A DNA stretch of 64,000 nucleotides from Gymnogyps californianus (GCF_018139145.2 NC_059500.1:30795437-30859436), one strand, 5' to 3'. Shown: positions 1 through 13,815, counted from the first letter of the stretch. Notes: generated from the letters alone by a model not told the origin. Numbers and translations: made by a program.

Positions 1-1125
1 AGCAAAAATCTGTGCTAATGAGAACCTTGAGTGTCAAATGTGTCATTGCCTCCTGCAGGTGACTGAGGAAACTGCCTTCCACCACACCACAGGAGAGACC
101 CCAGGGATTGCCCTTGTCATATTGCTTGTCTGATAACATTATTTCCTGGGTTTCAGCCAGTAATTTAACAAAGTCCAAAAGACAACCCAAAGGCTGGAAG
201 AGAATTGTACACCGAAGCCCAGTGAAGGTAGGTGTGGTTTCCACCAAAAACCAGAATGTGCTTCGCATGCCGCAATTATTGGGCAGATGTATCAATCTTT
301 TCCATGCTTGTTCTAGGGTTAGGAACAACGAGAAATTCCTGAAGGTCTCTGGGACAGGACAGCAATTTTGCACAAACTGGTGAAAGGGGAAGCTACCAAG
401 TGCTCAGGGCCAACGTTTTAGGCAAACACTTGACAGTGGCAGCAGTGGAGCTCTCCTGAAGTTATGGAGGATGTGGGCTTAGCATTTATTTATTTAAAAA
501 TATCATCTTGTATATGAGCTAAACCAAGAAGATCAATAGTCTGAGACATTTAAAAACCCTGAGTCAAGCCTTCAAAATCCTGAGATTAGTTTAGAAGGAG
601 AACAGCAGGATATAAAAAAGTCATTCACTTAGTGTTTTTATTGTTGCTTTTCAGCCTTTGAGCCTATCTCATATTGCAACCAAAAAGTTAGGCTTTCCCT
701 TTTTCCTTTAAAGTGAAAGCTAAAATGTAGCTTGAAGAAAGAAACTGAATGCTGCAGGGATTCTGCGTACTTTGTGCGCTGGTAGCACTGCAACAGTATT
801 TTACCATAGCCTGAGAACAATGCAATCCACTGCAAAACTGCCTCTAAATACTGCTTTCAAAGGATCCTTGGCTGCTGTACCCAGAATGAACTGCAAGGAG
901 CAAATTACCAGCCTGGGAGGTGATGAGCGTTTTAGTAATGACCAATTTTTTTGACTCTTAGGAATATTGAGACAAGGTTGAGCCTTTTCACAGGACAAAA
1001 GTAGTCAGTGGCTGATTTTATCCAGGGCTGAGGAGTGTGTGGCAGAAAGGACTTGGATGCCAGTCTGGTGCACGTGGTGGCCTCGTGGCTGTGCCCCTGC
1101 AGCATCGCATCTCTGTGCTGCCAGA

Positions 1126-1140
1126 GCCAATGCCATTGGC
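1126..1140. repeat. Short palindrome with opposed CCAAT cores
   Basis: GCCAATGCCATTGGC has 7-bp perfect arms around a single C. It presents CCAAT on both strands, the NF-Y/NF-I half-site core, inside a locally GC-rich stretch (1070-1215). Confidence 0.8.
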
Positions 1141-1914
1141 ATGAGGCTGCACCCAAAAGCTGCGGGGGCTGCTTGGGGGGAGTGGTGCCTCTGCGCTTTC
1201 CACCATCAGCCCTCCCCTGCAGCCTCCCTTACCAATTTGCACCTCCAGAAACTCAGTAAGGTTCCTGGCACAAAGACCCTGGTAAATAGAAAGTAAGAAC
1301 AGCAATTCTAGCCTAAACCCATCCTGCTTTTCACAGGATGCCTGTCCTCACTGGAAAAGTCTTCAAGGTCAGTGAAGACAAGACAAAGTTTGAGTATCTC
1401 TGGGCAAAACAGAATGATTTTTTCTTTCTTCAGGGTATTCTTTTACAGTTGAGCAAAGCTGACTTCAACTTTCCTGTTGAATCAGAGACCTATGTCAGCT
1501 GTCTGCCTTATTTAACCTTGGTCAGCAAGACACAAAGCCTAAATGACAGATAGTGCTGTGGCAGACACTGTTGTCTTCCTCCATTTACCCAACATGGCTT
1601 GCTTCATTCCACCAAAGCCTTGTATTTTGTTACCAGCAGCAGCAATATCATGGCAGCAATGAAAGTCTTGTGTTGGTGGTATGCCAGTGGTGAGCTAAGT
1701 TACAGTGCTTGTGCAATGTTTTACTCTGCCAGTACTGGAGAGATGACCCCAGGGTGCCACTAATTTCCATGGCCTTTATGAAACTCACTGAGTGGGATGA
1801 AATTGCATTTTACTGTGCAAGGAGTCTGCTTTGAGACAAAAGGGCAAACAGGCCAGGAGGATTTGTCTGCCAGAGTCACTTATGACTTGACTGAAATGAG
1901 AAACTAATCCCACT

Positions 1915-1931
1915 GAGAGAGAGAGAGAGAG
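1915..1931 (+). repeat. (GA)8 microsatellite
   Basis: There are eight uninterrupted GA units plus a terminal G. Confidence 0.95.
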
Positions 1932-4900
1932 TGGGTCCTTCTCCTCTCTGACATTTTTGCACGATTTATCTGCTTTTATTTACATGCACCAATGAAGTGT
2001 GGTCCTTTCAGCACAGTTTTCTTTAATGCTTCTAAGGCTAAGAGCAGCTATTTGAATTAAATAGTTTGAGACACTGACTCATGAAAATGAGTGAATTTGA
2101 GCATCTAGATAAAAATTTTCCTTGTTAGGTAGGGATGAAAACAAAGACTAGCTTAAAACATTCACATGGGGAACGATAAAAGTCTAAATCAGTGGATGAT
2201 AGCTCTGATTAAAAAGTTGAGTAATGGAAAAATGACTTCACAGATAATAAAATCAAACTAAGTATAATCCGAAATACATTTGCTTAACTTCTAGCAGTAA
2301 GTCTTTTTTTCTTGTTTTGGTCTGTTAGTTTTGTGTGGTCTTTCAGAAATTTGCTGTGGAATAGGATCTTCCCTTCATTACTCATGCTGATCAGATGAAA
2401 TTTGGGTATCAAAAACATATCCATTAACAGATGACGCTAGAAAAAATAAAATGAAAAAATCTTTCATGCATTTTGCAAAGCTAGAAAAAAGTTCAAGAAG
2501 CCCAATGAACATATTAAACAATTCTGTGCTTCCAAAAGCATGAGGAACATTTTTCACTTCCTAAGTTTCATTTCCTAACTAGTAATCAAAACTAGAGAAA
2601 ATCTTCAAGAAGTCAGTAGATAGCAGTTAAGAAGAATGATAGAGCAGTTAAAAGAATGTTTAATATTTTTAGAAGGATTTGAAAGTAAACAGATTGGAAA
2701 AAGAGGTGGATCAACCTTTAGAATATATTTCTCTGCTTCCTTGGAAAGGAATGGGAAGCCTGACGGTCATAGTTTTCCCTGCAAGGAAACAATCACTGTC
2801 TTAATTTCATTTATCATTTTGCTCTAAATTGTGATGAAATACACTACATGAAAATCGGTAAAAAAGAAAAAATAAAGCTTTGAACTGAATAATTATCAAA
2901 ATCTTTTAGGTATATTGCCAACACATACAGCTCTTGTCTGGTGCATAACCCGTGCATGTCTATCAATCAGACTGGTGCAGTATATGCTGTTTGTGTCATG
3001 GACACCCATTAGGGGAGCTGAAAATTACCTATGTCTGAAAAGTAATGATACTGATTTTTCAAGAAATTCTACAAAAAACCCTTTCTTTTTTACTCATTTA
3101 GTGCTCAGTAGTTGGGATAGCCACAAAGTGGTTCCTCTAAAATAAAAGATACAAGCATTTTGCTATAGTACACTGCTGGTTTTGGTTGGACCAGCTTGAG
3201 AACTCTTGAGCTGGCCTGGTTTTCAGACAGGCTGAGCTCATCCTACCTTGGAGCTGCTTTAAATTAGGGAGTCCAAAAATGGAAGCACCCAAAAAATCAG
3301 CAGTCTCTTTCTAAAATCTGAGTTTAAATGCAACAGTATGAACTCCTCGTGGAATTACCCCGGGTCTGTCTTCTTGTAACTGAGATCAGTGGTTGGCCCA
3401 AAGTCAACAGCAGACACATTTTACAAATGAGTGAGAACAGGATGCCATTCATTACCTCCCATCTTTCACACATATTCTGTGTGATCTGGTGGAGTGTGTC
3501 CCATTGGAAAAATAAGTGGAAGAGGTTATCGCTTTGAGATAAAATGGGAAAAAGCAAGTTTCAGGGATGTAATCTTTGACCTTATTATAGCCTGAAATTT
3601 GCCAACTAGACTTTGTTTCCAGAGGCTGAAAAAGAATTACGGCTGCCTAAAATGATACTTCTCCTGACTCCGTGCAGAGCTGAAGTCCAAGCTTGGCTCT
3701 CACTGTTGTAGCAGTGGTCCTACAGTGCACAACGTTTACCCCTTTCTGTTTTCAGATCCTTTCACCCTCCCCCCGACAGTTTATTTTAGGCTGTGCCAGA
3801 CCAGCAGTCCAGTCTGTCTGTCTGAGTCTTTGTTTCTCGTCACATTTCTTCCCTCTAGTCCTCCCCACAGCCCTCCTGCTTCACCATTGAAGCCATTTCA
3901 GTTTCTTCTCCCTACCTTATGTACGTGCCCTTACAGCACTGTCCCTGCAAGATGTAAGGACAGCAGGGATATTTTGGGGCTCCAGAAGCACCAGACCTTG
4001 ACAAATGCTGCCCTGCTCTCCTGCGGGCTAGTGAGGCATGCAGCAGCAGGTGACATGCTGGGCTGGCGACTTTCCTGCGACCAACTTGAACAGAGCTGCC
4101 CTCTTTCCTTACCTCCACATACGAGTTTGTCTGGAGGGCAGGAGAAGTGTGTGATCAGGTCGAGTAAGAGAAGCTGGGGGAGTTCTTGCACGGGAGCAGG
4201 CTCGACACAGTAACCAGACCCATCAGTAATTGCATCCCCTGTATGTTCTGGTGTGCCTGGCTCCTCTCCTAGACTGACTGCTCTCTGGAGACAGGTCTGG
4301 TTATATCTTGATACAGAACATGCCCTTGGTGTTAAATAAAGGGTCACAAAGAAAAGCCTCAGCTCAGCTACTTAGTCTGACAAAAAAGGTCTTCTAAAGC
4401 ATTTTTGAAGTGGTCCATTTTGCTAGGACTTCAGCAGACTATTTATTATATAGAGTTTATTGCTTTGGATTTGAAATTGGAGATGTAGCTTTTCTGTGAC
4501 TTTTTTTAGCCTAGCCCTTACCTAGGCCTTTCTGGATTTTTAGTAGAGAGTGAATTAGGAGCAAGTGAGAGGCACATGATGAGAGGAAATTACCGAGCAA
4601 TACAGGGCAAGAAAAGTGAGGCAATTATCTGAGCTAATTCCAGCCAATGAGGTAAGGAAGCTGAAGAAAGAACCCCCCTTTCTTAGTCTGTTAAATAATA
4701 AAGTTAATTAACCTTTGGGCTTCAACTTTATGCAAAACCTAGCCCAGGCAGCCTGCTTAAAGCACTACCTTGCTGCAACATGCACATATACCATTCCCAA
4801 GGTGTACAAGGCATGTCCACTGGGAGACGGTGGGCCTGGGTCTCAATCTCACAGGCTGTCAAATGCCTTGAAAAGCCCTGCCTGGAGTCACGCTTTGGTT

Positions 4901-7161
4901 AGCAGCTCTGGAGGAGTGCAGGTCACCTCGTCCTGCTGTATTCAGTGCCAAGCTACGGTGAGCAGAGCTGCAGGAGCATCCTCTGACTGTGCAGTAATTC
5001 CAGCCCTGCTCACCAAGGACAGAAACTTTCCAGATATGCCAATCCTTCCTGTACCTCACGCAAAAACCCACCCAGCTCAGTGCCGCATTTTGTGCTCTGC
5101 TCCAGCAATGCTCCAGCTACCTGTGGAGCTGATTTAACTGCCTGATCAAATGATGTGTTGGTTCAGCCTGTGCTTTCACACGTTGCAGCCTACACATTGC
5201 AGCCTGGTAATACTGCTTCAGTCCCCCCCTTTATGATACATATAATTTTTTGAGGAGATCATATCTTTTCTTTTGCAAAATTCTTTCCAACATACAGTAA
5301 AAGTAACACTTAGAGCAAACAAGCATGGATGTAGATCATGATTGTCAGCCATAATCATTTTATAGTGACCTCAGAGAAAGTGGGATTTCAAGGACTCAAG
5401 TCAAAAGAATCAAGTGAAATTTTGGAGTTGGTGGCATGCTTTCTGGCAATGATTTGTTGCAGGAGGAAGAGAGTCCAAGGTAAATTAAATACTTCAAGAG
5501 ATTATTTGCTCATAGAATTATATAAAAGATACTTATTCATGTAACAAAGAAGGAATAAGTAGAAGATACATCTCCGGCCATTTACAGCATGTCCATAATG
5601 CTGTTTTTTTGCTTCCTAAGGAGCATGTTCAGCCATTAATCTTACAACCAATACGTAAAACAGACTGCAGTGCTCTAAGTACTTCTGTTCTGAAGGGTCA
5701 GCAAACCCTGAAAAGGAAAAGACATATATGGGAAAGACAAAAGTGCATATGGATCCCAGACCTTACAGATCTTTAGATCCTTTGCATATGACTGTTATTT
5801 TTGTCCGTTGGAGCGCTTAAACTAAAATGCTTGGTCTCCTGCCTACTAAATATAATGCCTGCAAAACTTCTATTAAAATGAAAGATCGCACTTCCAGGTG
5901 GACATTTAACCATGTGAAATCACACATCACATGCAATTCCCAATTCTCTGCTCATGAGTCTGGATCAATCCCATTATTCATTAGAATCAATACACTACCA
6001 CAAAAAAAATAGTTTGGCAAGATTTCATAGCCAATGTGAATTATCCAGAATTGAGCATTGCCCTTGACTCTGGCTGTACTTAAATATTTCTTCGATTAAA
6101 CCATGATCTCACACAGTACATGTTTCATAGGTGCTGAGTATGAGCAGCTTTCACTGAAACCAAAGAGACTGGCAGGTGCTTATTACTTCTGTTTAATTAA
6201 TCTGCTATGTTTTTTTCAGACATTCATGCACAACAGAGATCTGTCGCGGTAGTAGGAGTAGGTGGCAGTTTTCAGTGAAAGACCAGTGATTTATGAGATG
6301 CATGGCACGTTGCCAAAGGCTTGCAGGCCCTTGACGTCAAGCACTGGTTTTGGACATCTGAGCTGATCAATGAATTTGGACAACTGCGCATTTCAGTACC
6401 CAATGGTACTAGCTGAGGCTGCCCTTATCAGCCCTTTATGAAAATCAGGCTGCATTAAAAGTTGCAGTGAGAAGCATTTTAACAGCTCTTCTATTTTCTT
6501 TCTCTTATTCTTCTGATTTCCATGCAGCTTCAGCTCACTGCGGTGACACTAAAGGTGCATGGAGGTAAAGAGACAAAGGACACTTTATATCTACAGCACG
6601 TCCAGACTCTCTGAAACATTGGAAAAAGGAGCCTTTTCTAAGGTTCCTGTGAGGGTCCAGAGGCTTATGCTGTGATTGCTGTCAGGGTTTCTTCTTCCAG
6701 CATGTTAACAGGCCCACAAAAAGCCCTCCTTGTAACTGCATGCACCTATTTCAGATTAGATCAAATCTGGGCTTGATCTCCTCTACTGCAGAAAATGCTG
6801 GGCTGCATGCTGTCTTTGAAGGTACAGGAGTCTGAAGGGAAGGAGGAAATTTTCCTGCCATATGCAACAGATGTGATACTGCTAAAGCCAGATGAAAATG
6901 TGGCTGGGAAAAGACAACCTCATTCCTCTTGGGAAGCAACAGGAGCAGATGAAACTGTATCTTTCTTCCACCTGCCTTCTTATTTTTATATGCCTCTGTG
7001 GAGGCGCCCTCAAAGTGCTGAACAAATGTGGACGAGGCTATGGTGGAAAGGAAATTCAAATGGAGCAAACCCCTACTCCTTCACACACACAGAGAACATC
7101 CACTGCTGGTTCCAGGCCCTGTTGGGAAGGAATCAGACTTATGATATAGCTCTGGAGCCTT

Positions 7162-7194
7162 CCTCCTCCTCCTCCTCCTCCTCCTCCTCCTCCT
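7162..7194 (+). repeat. (CCT)11 microsatellite
   Basis: There are eleven uninterrupted CCT units, ending in CTTAC. On the opposite strand this is (AGG)11. It probably varies in length between individuals. Confidence 0.97.
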
Positions 7195-9160
7195 CTTACT
7201 GACCTGTTTCTCCAGCCTTGCCAGACCTCTCAACCTGACTGACAAAGACCTCAGAAGAAGACTCACGTGGGAGATGCCCTCCCTGGCCATAGGCACCTTT
7301 GCATGAATTGCTAAGGCCTCTCATAAGGAGCAAGAGGGAAAGGACAGCCAGTTCCTGCATGCATCATGGTAGACCTTTGTGCAAGGATGCTGCCACAGAA
7401 ACACCTCTGTGCCTGCACCTGATACTGCTTCTTGGAAGATGGGTCAACAGGCAGAGCAGCAACAGATGGCTCAGGCAGACGGGGCCTTATACAGGGTAGG
7501 ACTAGTGGCACTCTGGTGTCCTCTCCGCACACCCCCTAAATCACATTCCAGGTATGTCTCCACCAGCTACAAGCAGTGCTGAAACCAACTGGCTTCTTCA
7601 TTAGTGTGCTGGGAGTTAAGGTTGAATAAACACACGCTCTTCTGCCCTTTCACCTCCAAACCAGGAAAATAACTTTTCAGGCTGCCTGTAAAGGGCTTCT
7701 AAGAGAACAAAACATCTTATTTCAGGCGCTTCAGTCTGCCCCAAATGGGATGTGCAAAACATCTGAAAGAGAGCGAGCTGGTTAACATCAGCTGGGCAGG
7801 AGCCCAGTGCCCAGCGCTCCAGGCTCTCTGAGCACCCCAGCCCTACCATGCAGAAATACAGGCAAAAATGACCACAGTCAAAAACCTTGTTGGCCTTGTT
7901 TGTTCCTGAGATCACAACAAACCTGCTTCAGCTGCAGGTAACCATCAGCTCATGGACAGCTGGACATTACTATCATGTTGCCAAGCAAGAGCAAGACCTC
8001 AGCATGGGCAGCATCACATCAACTAACAGGGAACCCAGTCACAGCCAGAACATGCATGGGGCAAAGAGCTGGTCTCTGGTATAAGTCCTGAAGCACTGAA
8101 GCAAAGTAGCGTCTGTGGGAGGTCTTATTCAGTGATTGTTTTATTTTTCCAAACCTCTGAACTGCAAAAACCTGGGGAAGCTGAAAACCTGGGGTGAGGG
8201 TCAGGGTGGATGAAGAAAGAAGAGGCTTTGCTTGCCTTCGGGTGTGAACTCTGCTGCTGATACGGCATGTCTGTCACGCACTGGCACCAGGGTGGTTTGA
8301 ATGTCCTAGTTCTTCTGGCTGCCAGAGGCAGAAACTATCTCCTTCAACATATGGAAGTATCTGTGCAATCACTGGCTTTTTTTACAACAGTACAGATATA
8401 TTATTAATGGAAAAAATCCCTGAAAGGGCCAATGAATTTCAAGGCTATGGGGAAGGCAGACCATAAATCACAAATGTACATCGGGATTGCTCTGGGGGTG
8501 TGTGTCTTATCCCAACAAGAACTAAAATGTTACTGATTTCATTGTGAGATTTACTCTATTTTTTCTAGTATTGGGAAAAGTAAAAAATGCAATTGATTTT
8601 GCTTTGCAGCTATGGCTTGTAAGTGAAAAGATGAGTCAGCTCCTGTATCACACATTGCCTATGCTTCTGCCTCACTGTATTTCACTGTCCTTAGCCTGTT
8701 TACTTCAGAAAACTGGACCTGATTAGTTAGAAGACTTTCTGTGTCATGTTTAATTTGTCCTTCATAGTCCCTCTGCTTTACTTTTTGAGATCATACATCC
8801 TCTGTGTTAACAAAGCATACGGGAAGTTTTCTCCTCTGATCTGACAGATCATTTAAAAACCACAAGCAAGAAGAGCATGATATTAAAAGAAAAGAAATCT
8901 CTGGTTACAGCATCCAAAATGGGCTGTTTGATATGGGCTACAGATAGTCTCAGTCCAGTACTGGAAAAAGGGAATGATGTAAAAAACTAATACTATTCTA
9001 TTCAAACATAGATGCCTGAAATTAGACTGAAACAAATGGGCAAGAATGCCTCATTTTTCTGTCATCAACACTTACCAGTATGCAGACAAACAGTGAGCAT
9101 TTTTAATTCAAATCCACCTGTAAAGAGTCAGGTTTCAAGCTTTAACATACTGCCTGTTTC

Positions 9161-9174
9161 TTTTTTTTTTTTTT
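9161..9174 (+). repeat. T14 homopolymer
   Basis: It follows TGCCTGTTTC and precedes GAGAGTG. Similar short T runs occur at 24442-24454 (T13) and 35762-35773 (T12). Confidence 0.95.
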
Positions 9175-10189
9175 GAGAGTGAAAGTCTAGCTACATCTGT
9201 TCCTAGCCTGGATCCACACAGAACCTGTTGATGGGAGCAAACCCACTCATTTTTATCAGTATGGGGCCAGGATGTAAACTTCTAGAGAGAACTGTTTCCT
9301 GCGGAGAAGATCTGCATGGTGAGAGGAGAGCGGAGTAATCGAAAGCAAACTCTGGTTTGCTTTCTGGAAGCCAAGGGATTTTCATCGGCAGTAATACAGC
9401 TCCACAACCTGGAGCGAGTTATCAGCTCAGCCAGTGCGCTAGCCGGAGTCCCGCTGTGTTGTTCCTGCCCCCTTACTTCAGTTATGCAGTCGCAAGGCAG
9501 GGGGCTGGAAATGGAGGAAGGCAAGTCTGTGAGGCTCGAGCATCACTTGGCAGCACAAGATGGACCCAGGAGAAAGGCCTGTATGGAGGACTGGTGCTAC
9601 ATCTGCTGCTGTTACTCACCTCTGCATCATCCCTCTCTTGTTCAGTGAGTTGCCCTACAAGTTTCAAAAGACCTTCTGCTCTGTGAGTGGCTGACAAACC
9701 TGGTACCAACCAGAGCCTAGAAGGTCCTCCTGCCCGTGTGTTATGGGACTGAAGGTGAAAGAGGTCTGTGCTATTGTGGTGCATTCCTGTCTGTCTGGAA
9801 GCGGCTGGCTGGCTGCCATTGGAAAACTGCCATTTTTGCCTCGTGATGCTGTCGAGTGGCCTGAAGGACCCCAGCAAGCTCGGTTTCTGGTAAGCAGATA
9901 GATTAGCCAGAGACTTCATCTGCTCCTTAGCTAAAGCTTTTCTTTCTGCTGACCACTCTCATCTGCATTGTTTCCTGAACTGAGCCAGGGCAATCTCCCT
10001 CTTCACCTACCCATCGCCTTGGCCCGTATTCCTCTTTTGGTGCAGGATTTGAAGTTGGCCAGATACTGCCACTTGTACCATTACCACACAAATAGTTCCA
10101 AGAAGAAAAATCAGGGTCTCTGATGGTTTCCACTGAGCCGTTCCAGTGCTTTCCTGACAATCCCATGCACAGAAATCTAATCCAACGAA
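9175..10189. other. Intron stretch with a cryptic splice donor
   Basis: Bases 9300-9700 have slightly more CpG than the neighbouring sequence. The minus strand has an uninterrupted frame across 9919-9482, and inside it lies GCAGAG|GTGAGTAAC (GT at 9619-9618), a near-consensus donor. The predicted peptide resembles nothing I know and contains no domain motif. I treat it as non-coding unless transcript data show otherwise. Confidence 0.4.
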
Positions 10190-10690
10190 ACATTGTTCTG
10201 GTTTCAGCCTAATGATCTCCCATGGCAACAAGCTCCACAGTTTAACTACATGTAATATAAAGCAAGATTGCCTTTGATCAGCTTTTTAGTCCATCAAGCA
10301 GTGGGATGAGCACATCCTTGCTTTCATACCAGTGGACAAAGAGAGCAGAACCTCCTGTCTGCCCTCTCAAGGTCATTTTTAAAATCAGCCAGCCTCCCCA
10401 TTATGTCCCCCAAATCTTTCAGCTCCAGTCTCCTCACATAGGAAAAAACCCTGAGAGTTTTTCCAAGCTCTCTGCTATTCCTTTAACTCTTTGCCGGATC
10501 CCTTTCTACTCTGCTATTCCATCTGTGAAATGAAGGAGCAGGCAACACTCCAGACAAAAGTACATCACCATTGTATGAAGGCATTGCGACATCTTCCCTA
10601 TAGTTTTCCCATTCCAATTCGTATGTTTCCTAACATCTACTTGGCTCTTTGAGCACAGTGGTGTATGCAGAAGAGCTCTTCATTTGGATT
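10190..10690. mobile_element. Ancient CR1-type LINE fragment
   Basis: The motif AGCTCCACAGTTTAACTACA near 10231 is followed in the expected order by a region resembling the CR1 'tctcctcacatag...' block. After that come 'caacactccagacaaaag', 'gaaggcattgcgacatcttc' and 'tttcctaacatctacttggc' (10635-10654). This is the collinear pattern I know from old CR1/L3-like elements of reptiles and birds. It is diverged, with indels, and has no intact reading frame. The orientation relative to the element was not determined, and the boundaries are approximate. Confidence 0.6.
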
Positions 10691-10699
10691 TAAAACCCA

Positions 10700-13255
10700 A
10701 AAAATTACTGAACTACAGCTGTGCTGAGGTAGCGGTGGAATAAGCTGTTTCTATTTCAGAAATACCTGTAACACAAGTGAAGACCCACCCCTAAGGTGCT
10801 TACAACCCAAAGTGACTGGACAGATAAAAGATGAGAGGTGATGTGCCCGAGGATAGGCAGAGGGTCAGTAGCAGAGGCAGGGAAAATGCTTGGTTGTCCT
10901 GGGCAAAGGCCAGGACTGTGAGTGAGCAGCTTGGTTCTGGCTTTCCCTCTGGGAAACAGATAGTTCGGCTAATTACACCTATGTACTGTGTCAGCTCAAA
11001 GAATCTAACAAAGTGGGAAGGGAACCATCACAAACGACTCTTAGGAACAGGTCTGTTTCCTATAGTCTGTTTTCCTGCATCCAGGGGCCTACCTTTCCCA
11101 CTGTCCCCTAAGAGGCTTTCTTCTTCCTTTTTCCCCCATATCATGTATTATTTGCCAGTTCTGTTTAATACGAATCATGAGAAATAACTCTGTTCCACAA
11201 GCTCTGCTCTAACAGATCTGCACAGATATGATCACCCAAGAGACAACAAAACTTTGACTGACCTACTTGTAGCCAAAGTTTAACTTTCAACAAGGAAATA
11301 AGCAATGCCTTTGATCCAAAGATTTCAAGGAGGAAAACAGGAGAAAACCAAAGATAAAAGACAGCCAGTTATCCCTGAAAGACATAATACACTCCACAGT
11401 ATATTTTTCAGGGTAGAGGAGAAGGAGGAAATGGGGAGCTCTTAATTCACGTTCCTCATTCCACTGGTCTCAGGGGTCCTTTGAGTCTTACAGCTGGTCT
11501 GAGTTATAAACAGGTTTATCTCTTGCTTTTTATTTCTTGTCTCTGTCATTTTCTTATTGGCACGTTTGGTCCAAGAACGGCCACTAGACGGAAACCTATT
11601 GCAGATGCTTTAGTGAACTTTCTTATTGAAGTGACAATTTTGCAGTAACCAGACTCATGTTGTTGAGCCCATATGAGGCTAAGTGAAGAAGAGACCCTCT
11701 ATTTCCTCCCTCCCACATTTCCAACATTAATTTTCTAATCTGTTTCCAGCTGTATGCCTCATTTCAGAACAGAATTTCGAGTATTGATATCATCCGCTCT
11801 CTAGGTTTGACAAGAGATTGCTTTGCATTTTGGAATCAGAGAAATAGAACAAAACAGAAGAAAATCAGCTCAACTTTGACATTCAGAGGAAACCAAATCT
11901 TGCAGCAATAAAGAATAACCTAATAAAATGGGGGCAGACTTTTCCAAAGACTTAAAAGCAGCCTGCTTCCACTACTGGGACCTGATTTTCAGATGCAGTC
12001 TATCTCCCACCATGGCTTTCTATGGGCACTGTTGTCTGTCGGAGGTGACATGGAACACTGTCCACAGTGAAGTTTTCAAAACTGATTAGTGCCTCTCTTG
12101 CCGGCTTCTTTGAGCAAGCTCTCTACTAACAGGTTCAACTGGGAGCTGAGGTTGCATCATGGGTGCTGAGCGCATCCCAGAAACTGACCCTTGATGCATG
12201 GAGGGAAGGTTTGAGGTTGCCTAGGTCTGTTGCCACATTGCTGCTTGTAACAATGGGGGAAAGGCTGTCCCACAGGAAAGAAACATGCCAGTTTGGGTTG
12301 GTCAAGAACAATATCAGTAGGAAAGAGGGGAAGGCGGGCAGGCAGGATGGATGGACAGACAGAAGGCAGTTATGCTGCTTTCTGAGGGCTTTTTTCTGCC
12401 CCAGAAATACAGAATTCAACCTAAGTCTTGGGTGATTGGGAGTTGTTCTCTTCTTTTTTGGGCCAGCCTCCTCTTTGCGTATCTCCATATTTTCTCCCAA
12501 TTCTTCTTTTCCCCTCTCCCTGTCCTCCCCATACTATTGCTGTAGTCTTATCCTCCCTGTACATCTGAAACATGGGAACCCTTCCCTTCCTCTCCACTGG
12601 GAGCAAATGCTGACAACTGCCGTGGTACAAACATGCTGTTCTTTCACAGGGGCTGCAGCTCTGTGAGATTTTTCTGGAAGGTCCTGGGAGAAACCTAGTC
12701 TTGGCAAAACCCCTGCTGTGTTAGCAGAACTGACACACCTCCTGCCCTGCACAGAAGGTTCCATTGAGATTACTTTAAAAATTAAAAAGTAGCATTAAAA
12801 ATAGAAAAGGTTTTTGACTGGCCCCAGTGTTACAGTGGAAAAGGATGATGTGGCCTCTCAGATTCATACTGATGTTCAGACTTAAAGATGTGTGTGGTTA
12901 GGTCTCGCTGAACTCAGTAGATTGCGTCAACGTATAAGGCTAGGTATTAGGTTTCCTGGTTTTGACTGGGGATAGGCTAACTTCTGGTTTTTTGCTCACA
13001 GAATCTGAGAAAACTTGTTCTGCTTTCCCAAAACTTTTGCTTTGTTGCTATTTTAATTCTAAATCTGCATTTAACTAAAGAAAATAGGTTTTGCCAGACT
13101 GTATCTGGCTCAGGGCCCAGTCACCCAGTGTCCCCTCTCTGACAGTGGCCAGCACCAGATGCTTCAGAGGAAGGTGCAAGATACTCTGCTAATGCTCAGT
13201 TATGGAATAAGCAGGCCCCAGGGAAAATTTCTTCCTAAGCCCTGTTAGCTAGAGC
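10700..13255. other. Intron stretch between the two CR1 fragments
   Basis: It is mostly mixed-composition DNA with a pyrimidine-rich segment at 12450-12600. No gene is recognised. Its position between two CR1-type pieces that carry adjacent parts of the consensus raises the possibility of an old insertion splitting one element. However, the fragments occur in the wrong order for a simple split. Confidence 0.45.
12335..12366 (+). repeat. Degenerate tetranucleotide tract
   Basis: GGCA, GGAT, GGAC and AGAC steps follow one another (GGGCAGGCAGGATGGATGGA and onward), consistent with a decayed tetranucleotide microsatellite. Confidence 0.6.
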
Positions 13256-13260
13256 TTGGC

Positions 13261-13510
13261 TTCTGTCCTGATGCCCAAGGATTTATATTCTGTCCAAAAT
13301 CTCTTGTTTATTTTTAAGTATTAACCGTTATGACTCTGGCTAACGTTGCTCTTCATATTATGCCTAATCCTGTTTTGAACAGGCCTGCAGTCTTTGGCTT
13401 CAGTTATATCCTTTGGCAGTAAGTTCCATAAGCTAATTGTGTATTGTGTGAAAAAGTATTTCCTTCTATTAGTTTTCACTTTTTTGTCTTAATAAAAATG
13501 ATTTTGCTAT
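13261..13510. mobile_element. Ancient CR1-type LINE fragment
   Basis: The block contains 'atgactctggctaacgttgc' (13330-13349), then a 'cttcagttatatcctttggc' stretch, 'agtaagttccataagctaat' (13419-13438) and 'gtgtgaaaaagtatttcctt' (13446-13465). This is the well-known CR1/L3-like order immediately preceding the part found at 10190-10690. The two fragments overlap only around the 'ttccac/taag' motif and are not a recent duplication of each other. No coding capacity remains. Confidence 0.6.
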
Positions 13511-13815
13511 TTTATCCCTCCCTCCCCTTTTCCTGTTTTCTTCACAAATAGATATCCACCCCAGAGCTGGAGCAGAAGGGAGAGACATGTACTATTGATG
13601 TAAGTTGTGCCAATGATTCAAAGACAGGTGATGGGTTGGAAGGCATCACCTAGCCAACGCCAAGCAGTCTGCCCTGATATGCCAGCCCCCCAAAAGCAGA
13701 GCTTCTGTAAATAGCTTTTAGAGTTATAGATGTGTACAGAACAAAAATTTGAGTGTTTTTTTTTTTGTTACTTTATTGTAACAAGTTCTAAGTTTAGGTA
13801 TTTTAGTTCAGCTGT

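Larger units (their letters stand above)
1..9160. other. Intron stretch without a recognisable gene
   Basis: Bases 1070-1215 are locally GC-rich. Bases 2030-2900 are AT-rich with many stops in every frame. The rest is of mixed composition. Apart from the short palindrome and the GA and CCT repeats listed, I see no gene, RNA gene or interspersed repeat that I can name. Confidence 0.6.

Noticed and set aside
3385..3440. MIR-like 'ggcccaaagtcaacagcaga' followed by 'cattttacaaatgagtgaga'
   Set aside because: The two motifs occur in the wrong order for either orientation of the element.
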